Shown here piece by piece: positions 53,279 to 60,867 of a DNA stretch of 64,000 nt. Numbering within the stretch: position 1 is the stretch's first letter; the number at the start of each line of letters is the position of its first letter. This DNA is from Pedobacter panaciterrae. GTDB taxonomy: Bacteria > Bacteroidota > Bacteroidia > Sphingobacteriales > Sphingobacteriaceae. A program made the position numbers and the translations under genes. The notes beneath the pieces are model-generated. The model did no database searches, had not been told where the DNA came from, and was given only the letters and a program-made list of their open reading frames with translations. The stretch is from NCBI RefSeq assembly GCF_013204795.1, contig NZ_JABMKW010000008.1, forward strand, positions 930,001 to 994,000. Reading direction: 5' to 3'.

Positions 53279-54472
53279 ATGAAAATAACATTAAATAAGA
53301 TCCTTTTGCCAATTCTTTTTGTTTTAGTAACCGCTGTAGCCTCATTTGGGCAGAAAGCAGTTAAAACTGACAATGTCAAATTAAAACTAATTACAGACGG
53401 ACTTTCACATCCTACAGCAATGGCTGTTACTAAAAAAGAACCGAATTTGCTTTTTGTTTGTGAACAGGAGGGTCGTATACGTATTATAGAGAATGGAAAG
53501 TTAATTCAAACCCCTTTTCTTGACATCTCAAAGGAAGTGATAAAAAATGAAGGCTACGATGAACGTGGATTACTTGGCCTGGCATTTCATCCCAACTATC
53601 CCACTAATGGTAAATTCTATATATACTGCAGTGCTCCTTCACAAAAAGGCAAAGGAACAGACCACCAATCGGAGGTAAGAGAATATACGGCATCTAAAAA
53701 TAATAACAAGATTGCCGATAAGACGAAAATGCGTAAGGTACTGGTTGTTGATCAGCCAGAATCCAATCATAATGGTGGGTGTTTGCAGTTTGGAGCAGAT
53801 GGATTTCTTTATATCTCTCTTGGCGATGGCGGTGGCCAGAACGACATGCATGGTGAATATGGGAATGCACAGAATTTAACCAATCTGCTTGGAAAAATTA
53901 GCAGGATTGATGTAAATAAGATCCCATACGGGATTCCTGCCGATAATCCATTTGTAAATACTGCTAATGTACGCCCTGAAATCTATGCTTATGGATTTAG
54001 AAACCCATGGCGTTTCAGCTTTGATCGTAAAACCAATGAGCTTTTTGCTGGTGAGGTAGGTCAGGATAAATACGAGGAAATAGATCTGGTTACAAAAGGG
54101 GGCAACTACGGTTGGCGTGCATTTGAAGGTGTTCATTCCTACAGGCCAGCAGATCCACAACCTAAAGAACATATTTTGCCAATTGCCGAATATCCGCATA
54201 CCGAAGGCATAAGCATTACAGGTGGATATGTATACCGTGGTAAGGCAATTCCATCCTTAAGTGGTAAGTATGTTTTTGGCGATTTTATGGGGCCGGTCTG
54301 GAACCTTTCCAAAGGTTCAAACAACAAATGGGTAAGAACAAAAATGTCAATTTCCAGAGATCCGGGATACTGGCATATCTACAGTTTTGGGGAGGATCTT
54401 AAAGGTGATATATATATGCTTACCGTTTTACTGGAAAGCCAAAAGGGTGTGTTGTATAAAATGGTTCCATAA
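53279..54472 (+). CDS. PQQ-dependent sugar dehydrogenase-like protein (GSDH family)
   Basis: 397-residue exported six-bladed propeller (signal ends ASFGQ). Family blocks: SHPTAMAVTKKEPNLLFVCE, GLLGLAFHPNY, ESNHNGGCLQFGADGFLYISLGDGG with His164 in the place of the sugar-dehydrogenase catalytic His, YGFRNPWRFSFD and EEIDLVTKGGNYGWRAFEG. Soluble glucose dehydrogenases of this family use PQQ and oxidise aldoses in the periplasm, while relatives bind sugars without proven activity. Its place between GH92 and GH2 suggests a role on released sugars. Whether it holds PQQ is not visible. Confidence 0.87.
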   Translation: MKITLNKILLPILFVLVTAVASFGQKAVKTDNVKLKLITDGLSHPTAMAVTKKEPNLLFVCEQEGRIRIIENGKLIQTPFLDISKEVIKNEGYDERGLLGLAFHPNYPTNGKFYIYCSAPSQKGKGTDHQSEVREYTASKNNNKIADKTKMRKVLVVDQPESNHNGGCLQFGADGFLYISLGDGGGQNDMHGEYGNAQNLTNLLGKISRIDVNKIPYGIPADNPFVNTANVRPEIYAYGFRNPWRFSFDRKTNELFAGEVGQDKYEEIDLVTKGGNYGWRAFEGVHSYRPADPQPKEHILPIAEYPHTEGISITGGYVYRGKAIPSLSGKYVFGDFMGPVWNLSKGSNNKWVRTKMSISRDPGYWHIYSFGEDLKGDIYMLTVLLESQKGVLYKMVP

Positions 54473-54490
54473 TCTTTCAATTTGACAATC

Positions 54491-57250
54491 ATGAAACGAA
54501 TTATTTTCTGTGTCTTGTGCCTTGTTGGCTTAATCTCTGTTGGAGTTTTTGCGCAGCAAACCAAGATTGTTTATTTATCAGGAACTGATAAGGACAATAC
54601 TGTTAAGTGGGAATTCTTTTGTACCAAGGGAATGAATAGCGGTAAATGGACTGAGATACCAGTTCCCTCTCAATGGGAACTACAGGGGTTTGGTGGTTAC
54701 AATTATGGTCATGACAAGAAAAAATCGGATGAACAGGGTCTGTACCGCTATCATTTTAAAGCAGACAAATCCTGGGCTGATAAAGAGATTCAACTTGTTT
54801 TTGAAGGGGTGATGACTGATGCTGAAGTCAAAATTAACGGTCAGCTGGCTGGAGCGATACACCAGGGTAGTTTTTACCGTTTTAATTACCATGTAAATAA
54901 TCTGTTAAAATTTGATGCCGATAATGTGTTGGAAGTAACCGTAAGTAAACAAAGTGCTGATCCTACAGTAAATGATGCTGAAAGAGAAGGCGATTTCTGG
55001 GTGTTTGGAGGTATTTTTCGCCCTGTTTACCTTAAGGTAATGCCTAAGTCGTTTATTAACCGTGTTGCAATTGATGCAAAGGCCGATGGGAATTTCGGAA
55101 TAGATGTATTTACTGGCAATATAAAGTCTGGAGATAAAATATCCGTGCAATTGAAAACATTAAAAGGAGCTTCATTCGGAACTCCGTTAACTTACAGTGT
55201 ATCTAATCCTGCAGATTCTATAAGGCTTGCCGGTAAGTTTACTAATCCTAGCCTCTGGAACCCTGAATTCCCAAATCTTTATACTGCTGATGTGAGCATA
55301 GTAAGAAATGGGGCCGTTGTTCATCTACTAAATCAACGCTTTGGATTCAGAACAGTAGAGGTAAGAAAGTCGGACGGTATTTATGTAAACGGCACTAAGA
55401 TTTTAATAAAAGGGGTAGATCGTCACAGTTTCTGGCCGGAAAGCGGCAGAACACTAAGTAGAAAGATTCATCTTCAGGACATTATGCTCATGAAAGATAT
55501 GAACATGAACGGTGTTCGTATGTCCCATTATCCGCCTGATGCCGAATTCTTAGACCTTTGCGATTCTATAGGATTATTTGTAATTGATGAACTAACCGGT
55601 TGGCAACAACACTACGGTACTCCCGTTGGGCGAAAGCTGGTTAAAGAATTGATAGTTCGTGACGTGAACCATCCAAGTGTTGTATTTTGGGCAAATGGAA
55701 ATGAAGGAGGGTTTAATTTCGATTTGGATAACGACTATGCATTTTATGATCCGCAAAAACGGGTAGTGATTCATCCCTGGAGTAATTTTAACAACATAAA
55801 CACTAAACACTATCCTGAATACAGTTACATCGAAAATGCCGCTAAAAAACAAGATATACTGCTTCATACTGAAATGATCCATGGTCTTTACGACGGAGGA
55901 CATGGAGCAAGTCTGGATGATAACTGGAAGCTCATTCGTCAAAATCCGAGGCATGCAGGAGGCTTCCTGTGGGCACTAACCGATGAAGGAGTGGTTAGAA
56001 AAGATAAAAAAGACAGTCTGGATACCGATGGAAACCATGGGGCGGATGGTATTGTTGGTCCTCATCGCGAAAAAGAAGGAAGTTTCTATACCATCAAAGA
56101 GGTTTGGAGCCCGGTACAGCCAAAAAAACCGGATTTTACTTCACAAAACATAACTATTGAGCTAGAAAATAACTACTTGTACACCAATCTTTCTGATTGT
56201 AAGTTTAGCTGGCAACTGGTTAAATATCCTTTGGCAACAGATAAAAAAAGTGGATTTACCCAAATTTCTTCGGGCAAATTATCAGTTGCATTGGCACCGG
56301 GTAAAACAGATAATTTCAAACTAAACCTTTCTTCTAACTGGAAAGATGCAGATGCATTGCGGTTTACCGCTACAAACAGTCAAGGTCGAGAAATTTATAC
56401 CTGGATTTGGCCTATTAAAACCACCGCTCAAATTGCACAGAAGAATTTGATTTCTATAGTCAAACAAAAAAGTAAAATTACCGATTCAGAAAAAGAGAAT
56501 GAATATGTTGTGGTACAGAATGGTATAACATATACTTTTGATACGCAGACGGGTTATTTAAAAACTGTTGAAAATAGTAAAGGGGCAGTTTCCCTTGGTA
56601 ATGGTCCTATCCTTGCAGGTGTAGATCAGACACTTCAGAGCTTTAAACATACTAAAACAGCAAATGGGGGAATCATAGTAGAAAGTTCTTACTCAGGTGA
56701 ATCAACGCTGCATGCCAAATGGTTATTTGCTGCAGGAAAACCTGTAACTCTGGAGTACGATTATACACAAACAGGAACCGCAAATTTTTATGGGATCACT
56801 TTTAACATCGACGAATCTAAAATAAAAGGAATGCGATGGTTGGGCGATGGACCTTACAGAACCTGGAAAAACAGATTAAAAGGAGTGAGTACAAGCGTTT
56901 GGGAAAAGAGTTACAATAATACCATAACTGGCGAAACTTTTATTTACCCGGAATTTAAGGGCTATCATGCTAATCTATATTGGGCAGAAATACAAGCGGG
57001 GAGTTCTTCATTTAAGGTATATACTGATAAATCAGACTTGTTTCTGCAGATGCTGAAACCGGATAAGCAACGTACATCGTTCATCCCTCATGTAAACCCT
57101 CCTTTTCCAGAAGGAAACCTTGGATTTTTAAATGCAATAGCACCTATCGGGAATAAATTTAAGCAGGCAGATTCAATGGGACCACAAAGTCAAAAAAACA
57201 TTGCGGTGGGTTCAAAGGTATCAGGAAAGCTTTGGTTCGACTTCAATTAG
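54491..57250 (+). CDS. GH2 family beta-glycosidase
   Basis: 919-residue exported glycosidase; start at ATG 54491, 18 bp after the preceding stop, gives a clean signal peptide (ending VFAQQ). N-terminal sugar-binding and Ig-like domains (LYRYHFKADKSWADKEIQLVF, GVMTDAEVKINGQ), then the catalytic barrel: GVDRHSFWPESGRTLSRK, Glu405 in WANGNEGG as acid/base and Glu461 in HTEMIHG as nucleophile. Long C-terminal beta domains follow. GH2 covers beta-galactosidases, glucuronidases, mannosidases and others; the sequence does not tell which. Likely acts on side chains of the same glycan as GH28 and GH92. Confidence 0.9.
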   Translation: MKRIIFCVLCLVGLISVGVFAQQTKIVYLSGTDKDNTVKWEFFCTKGMNSGKWTEIPVPSQWELQGFGGYNYGHDKKKSDEQGLYRYHFKADKSWADKEIQLVFEGVMTDAEVKINGQLAGAIHQGSFYRFNYHVNNLLKFDADNVLEVTVSKQSADPTVNDAEREGDFWVFGGIFRPVYLKVMPKSFINRVAIDAKADGNFGIDVFTGNIKSGDKISVQLKTLKGASFGTPLTYSVSNPADSIRLAGKFTNPSLWNPEFPNLYTADVSIVRNGAVVHLLNQRFGFRTVEVRKSDGIYVNGTKILIKGVDRHSFWPESGRTLSRKIHLQDIMLMKDMNMNGVRMSHYPPDAEFLDLCDSIGLFVIDELTGWQQHYGTPVGRKLVKELIVRDVNHPSVVFWANGNEGGFNFDLDNDYAFYDPQKRVVIHPWSNFNNINTKHYPEYSYIENAAKKQDILLHTEMIHGLYDGGHGASLDDNWKLIRQNPRHAGGFLWALTDEGVVRKDKKDSLDTDGNHGADGIVGPHREKEGSFYTIKEVWSPVQPKKPDFTSQNITIELENNYLYTNLSDCKFSWQLVKYPLATDKKSGFTQISSGKLSVALAPGKTDNFKLNLSSNWKDADALRFTATNSQGREIYTWIWPIKTTAQIAQKNLISIVKQKSKITDSEKENEYVVVQNGITYTFDTQTGYLKTVENSKGAVSLGNGPILAGVDQTLQSFKHTKTANGGIIVESSYSGESTLHAKWLFAAGKPVTLEYDYTQTGTANFYGITFNIDESKIKGMRWLGDGPYRTWKNRLKGVSTSVWEKSYNNTITGETFIYPEFKGYHANLYWAEIQAGSSSFKVYTDKSDLFLQMLKPDKQRTSFIPHVNPPFPEGNLGFLNAIAPIGNKFKQADSMGPQSQKNIAVGSKVSGKLWFDFN

Positions 57251-57311
57251 GTCGTTTAGGTAAGTGTAGGAGTTTTTTAGTACATTCATCATGTTTTAGC
57301 TTACGTGCTTT

Positions 57312-58334
57312 ATGTATAAACCTATAACTTTAAAAGATATCGCAATAGCACTGGACCTTTCACCTTCAACGGTTTCCCGGGCGTTAAGGGATACTTACGA
57401 CATTAGTGAAAAGACAAAAAAACTGGTGAATGACTATGCCACTCTTGTAAATTATCAATCCAACCCAATGGCGGCCGGACTAAGGAGTAAAAAAAGTAAA
57501 TCTATTGGCATAGTTGTCCCTGATTTAGCAAATAGTTTCTTTTCACAAGCCATATCAGGAATTGAGTCAATAGCAGAAAAAGAGGGTTATCATACCATAA
57601 TCTCGCAAACAAAAGATTCATATCACAAGGAAATCGAAGTGATTAACCATATGGCTAACCGCTATGTCGATGGTCTGATCATTACCATGTCTTCCGAAAC
57701 AACTGAATATACACATCTACAGCAAATGCATAAAAGCGGTTTGCCCATTGTCTTCTTCGACAGGATTGTAGATGAAATAAATACTTATAAAGTAGTCTGT
57801 AATAATTTTGAAAGCTGCTATAAGGCCACTACGCAATTAATAGAAAATGGTAAAAGAAATATCGCTTTTCTAGCTAATGCACCACAATTGTCAATATCTA
57901 AAGAGCGGATAGGCGGATATAAAACAGCAATGACTGATCAGCTAATTTCATCGCGTGATGAACTGATCAAGTTCTGTCCTTCAGGGGGCAGCGATTATGA
58001 AGAAGTTGAACTGGCAATAAAACAATTGATGGCTTTAGACGAGAGCCCCGATGCAATATTTGTGGCGGGAGACAGGCTAAGCATGGCTTGCCTGAGAGCT
58101 GTAAAAAATTTAGGTATTAAAAGCGATGAACTGTCAATCATAGGTTTTTCGAATGTAGATATTATTGATTTGCTTCAAACCCCAATTTCTCATATCAGAC
58201 AACGAGCTTTTGAAATGGGGCAAATATCTATGACCATGCTTTTAAAAATAATTGAGGCTAAATATCCCATCAATGACTTTGATACCAAAGTCATTGATGC
58301 TGATATATTCTGGGTAGAACATCTAAGCGTATGA
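57312..58334 (+). CDS. LacI-family transcriptional regulator
   Basis: 340-residue repressor-type regulator. N-terminal HTH (ITLKDIAIALDLSPSTVSRALRD) and hinge (YQSNPMAAGLRSKKS), then the two-lobed periplasmic-binding-like sensor domain (SIGIVVPDLANSFFSQAISGIE, PDAIFVAGDRLSMACLRA, LSIIGFSNVDIIDLLQTPISHIRQ). It probably answers to a sugar from the glycan handled by this locus. The gene overlaps the next one by 4 bp (ATGA), so they are translationally coupled. Confidence 0.95.
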   Translation: MYKPITLKDIAIALDLSPSTVSRALRDTYDISEKTKKLVNDYATLVNYQSNPMAAGLRSKKSKSIGIVVPDLANSFFSQAISGIESIAEKEGYHTIISQTKDSYHKEIEVINHMANRYVDGLIITMSSETTEYTHLQQMHKSGLPIVFFDRIVDEINTYKVVCNNFESCYKATTQLIENGKRNIAFLANAPQLSISKERIGGYKTAMTDQLISSRDELIKFCPSGGSDYEEVELAIKQLMALDESPDAIFVAGDRLSMACLRAVKNLGIKSDELSIIGFSNVDIIDLLQTPISHIRQRAFEMGQISMTMLLKIIEAKYPINDFDTKVIDADIFWVEHLSV

Positions 58335-59329
58335 AAAACAAACTTCAGTTAAAGTTCATGCTGATATTGGCATTGATGATTGGCATTGGTAAACAGACGA
58401 TGGCTCAAACCGGCATCAGTCATATTTTAGCGCCAAAAGTTTTACCAGGAAAAGGACTTAAGCAATTCGATTTTTTTTATGCCGGTGAAGCCAAATCCCG
58501 CAATATGTATATTGTGCGTGGTGGTAAAATAACATGGTCTTATATAGATACACTGGGAAGAGGGGAAATTAGTGATGCAATATTAATGAAAAATGGAAAT
58601 GTATTGTTTGCCCACCAATATGGCATTACTTTAATTAATTCCAATAAAGAAGTGCTTTGGAAGTATAATACACCAGAAGGGTTCGAAACCCATACAGCTC
58701 AGCTCATTGGCAAAACACACGTTGTATTTGTTCAAAATGGTAATCCGGCTAAAGTTTTGGTCATGAATATCAGCAGTAACAAGATTGAAAAAGAGTTTAA
58801 ATTACCTTTTAAAAGTGGTACTCATGGTCAAATCAGACATGCCAGATTAACAAAAGAAGGAACCATTCTGGTTGCTCATATGGACTTGGGTAAGGTTTGT
58901 GAGTATGACATCAATGGCAAGGAACTTTTATCACTTGAGGTTCCCAGTGTTTGGTCGGCCGTACAGTTAAAAAATGGTAATATACTGGTCACCAGTAATA
59001 ATCGGTTTGTTCGGGAAATCACCCGTAGCGGGAAGATCGTTTGGGAGTACATTTTAGACGAAATATCCGATTATAAGGTTTCATCACCACAAATTGCAAC
59101 ACGTTTGCCAAATGGCAATACACTTATAAATAACTGGTTTAATCAATGGGATAGTAAATTAGACCCCGAAAATGCACCGGTTCAGGCTATCGAAGTTACG
59201 CCAGCTAAAAAAATTGTGTGGGCGCTCCACTCATGGGCAGCACCTGTAAATCTGGGTCCGTCAACTACCATCCAGTTACTTAATGATACCGGTTCACTGG
59301 AAAAGTTTCATTTTGGTGAAATAAGATAA
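58331..59329 (+). CDS. exported beta-propeller protein (PQQ-like repeat type)
   Basis: 332 residues with a signal peptide (ending TMAQT). The sequence repeats a propeller-blade pattern: AILMKNGNVLFAHQYGITLIN, NKEVLWKYNTPEG, RLTKEGTILVAHMDLGKVCEYD, QLKNGNILVTSNNRFVREI, SGKIVWEYIL and RLPNGNTLINNWFN. This resembles PQQ-like and arylsulfotransferase-type propellers but lacks evident cofactor motifs, so binding and scaffold roles are as likely as catalysis. The start overlaps the LacI gene by 4 bp, an unusual link of a secreted protein with a cytosolic regulator. The gene ends at the terminator at 59344. Confidence 0.82.
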   Translation: MKNKLQLKFMLILALMIGIGKQTMAQTGISHILAPKVLPGKGLKQFDFFYAGEAKSRNMYIVRGGKITWSYIDTLGRGEISDAILMKNGNVLFAHQYGITLINSNKEVLWKYNTPEGFETHTAQLIGKTHVVFVQNGNPAKVLVMNISSNKIEKEFKLPFKSGTHGQIRHARLTKEGTILVAHMDLGKVCEYDINGKELLSLEVPSVWSAVQLKNGNILVTSNNRFVREITRSGKIVWEYILDEISDYKVSSPQIATRLPNGNTLINNWFNQWDSKLDPENAPVQAIEVTPAKKIVWALHSWAAPVNLGPSTTIQLLNDTGSLEKFHFGEIR

Positions 59330-59343
59330 AGATGTTTAAAATG

Positions 59344-59375
59344 AAAGCCCCATTCGAATGATTGGGGCTTTTTTT
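59344..59375 (+). terminator. intrinsic terminator
   Basis: AAAGCCCCA and TGGGGCTTT form a 9-bp stem around a 10-nt loop, followed by a T run. It closes the LacI/propeller unit, so the MFS gene needs its own promoter or leaky readthrough. Confidence 0.9.
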
Positions 59376-59420
59376 ACGCATAAAATTATTTTCATTGAAT
59401 TTAATTGCAATTCTAAGAGT

Positions 59421-59648
59421 ATGGGATCGGATTCTTTCTGTCTTGATTGTATGGAGGAAAAGAAACCAAAAAAAGATGATTGTGAGGAAGAAGGGCCTTT
59501 ATCCTTTAGAGTTGAAAAAGTTTCTCCACAAAAAATAAAGGAACACTGGCAAAAAATAGCGAATAGAATTAATGGAATACCCAAGACGGCTCCCGATGCT
59601 GGTATTCCAAATAACAAAGATAATCCCAATAAAAATGATACCTACTAA
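59421..59648 (+). CDS. 75-residue Cys-containing micro-protein, unknown
   Basis: ATG to TAA frame of 76 codons beginning MGSDSFCLDCMEEKKPKKDD, with a CxxC pair, a third Cys shortly after, and a strongly charged Lys/Glu/Asp-rich composition; no signal peptide. The end overlaps the presumed MFS start (59635) by 14 bp in another frame, which would fit translational coupling. The codon and amino acid pattern looks coding, but I know no family and cannot exclude chance. A longer frame starting at 59358 lies in the terminator loop and is not credible. Confidence 0.42.
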   Translation: MGSDSFCLDCMEEKKPKKDDCEEEGPLSFRVEKVSPQKIKEHWQKIANRINGIPKTAPDAGIPNNKDNPNKNDTY

Positions 59649-60867
59649 AGCTTCCTTTACGGATAAGAAATATCTGGTTACCCTTTTTTTTGTCACCTCT
59701 CTTTTTATGTTATGGGGCATCGCCATTACCATGGCCGATGTTTTAAATAAACATTTTCAGCATGTACTGAGCTTGAGCAGATCGCAATCGGCCTTTGTAC
59801 AATTTGCCGTGTTTGGCGCCTATGCGGTGATGGGAATTCCTGCCGGCTTGTTTATGAAACGATATGGTTATAAAAACGGAGTATTACTTGGTTTATCACT
59901 TTTTGCAGCAGGTGCCTTTCTTTTTGTTCCTGCTGCTTATACCTCCTCATTTGCTTTTTTTGGTCTTGCCTTGTTTATCCTGGGTTGTGGCTTATCAACG
60001 CTCGAAACTGTAGCACACCCTTTTGTAGCTGCACTAGGAGACCAGCGCACAAGTGATCAAAGGATTAATTTTGCCCAATCTTTTAATGCAGTGGGCGCAA
60101 TGCTGGGACCATTGATCGGCTCTTATTTTTTACTAAGAAACAACACGCCGGGAAGCACAGACCTAACTTCAGTAAGGATTTTATATCTGGTAATAGGGGG
60201 AGTGATTGTATTGATTGCCATTTCTTTTGCAATGGTTAAGGTAAAAGATACCACTGATCCACATGCCGTGCTGGCAGATGAAGCAGCTGTGAATGTTGAT
60301 GCTGCACCTGATAAAAAACTTTTTGAACACAAGCATTTTGTATGGGCGGTGATTGCACAATTTTTCAATGTGGCGGCGCAGGCTGGAACCTGGGCATTTT
60401 TTATCAACTACGGACATGAAAAAATGGGATTCAGCGATGAAAAAGCCGGAAATTATATGGTCTTGTTTATGGGGTTAATGCTTCTAGGTCGCTTCACAGG
60501 TACCTTTTTAATGCGGGTAATTGCACCAAATAAGCTGTTGGCGGCTTTTGCCCTGTGGAATGTGTTAATGTGTATTATCGTAGCACAAGGATTGGGCTGG
60601 CCTTCTTATGTAGCCTTGCTGATGATCAATTTCTTTTTTAGCATCATGTTTCCTACTATTTTCAGTCTTGGAATCAAGAATCTAGGCGCCCACACCCAGC
60701 AGGCTTCCTCATTCATTTCTATGGGAGTTGTGGGAGGGGCCTTTTTTCCATTCATTATGGGAAGAATGGCAGACCATTTTGGAGTGGCTCATGCGTATTA
60801 TGCACCCATTGCCTGTTACCTGGTGATTTTCTTTTTCGGAGCTAGATTTTATAAAGTAAAACATTAA
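59635..60867 (+). CDS. MFS sugar transporter, FucP-like
   Basis: 410-residue inner-membrane transporter with about 12 hydrophobic helices. Start at ATG 59635 (MIPTKASFTDKKYLVTLFFV); an upstream ATG at 59572 would add 21 charged residues before the first helix. Family features: FFVTSLFMLWGIAITMADVLNKHFQ in helix 1, GFVGLALFILGCGLSTLETVAHPFVA-type segment (here from FFGLALFILGCG) and late NAGALTQ-like SLGIKNLGAHTQQASSF. This places it in the FucP group (fucose or other sugar-proton symporters). Likely imports the monosaccharide or acid released by the enzymes of this locus; 1-bp overlap with the lyase gene downstream. Confidence 0.9.
   Translation: MIPTKASFTDKKYLVTLFFVTSLFMLWGIAITMADVLNKHFQHVLSLSRSQSAFVQFAVFGAYAVMGIPAGLFMKRYGYKNGVLLGLSLFAAGAFLFVPAAYTSSFAFFGLALFILGCGLSTLETVAHPFVAALGDQRTSDQRINFAQSFNAVGAMLGPLIGSYFLLRNNTPGSTDLTSVRILYLVIGGVIVLIAISFAMVKVKDTTDPHAVLADEAAVNVDAAPDKKLFEHKHFVWAVIAQFFNVAAQAGTWAFFINYGHEKMGFSDEKAGNYMVLFMGLMLLGRFTGTFLMRVIAPNKLLAAFALWNVLMCIIVAQGLGWPSYVALLMINFFFSIMFPTIFSLGIKNLGAHTQQASSFISMGVVGGAFFPFIMGRMADHFGVAHAYYAPIACYLVIFFFGARFYKVKH

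Noticed and set aside
59358..59420. N-terminal extension of the micro-ORF from an ATG at 59358
   Set aside because: That ATG lies in the loop of the terminator at 59344-59375, so it is unlikely to be a start.
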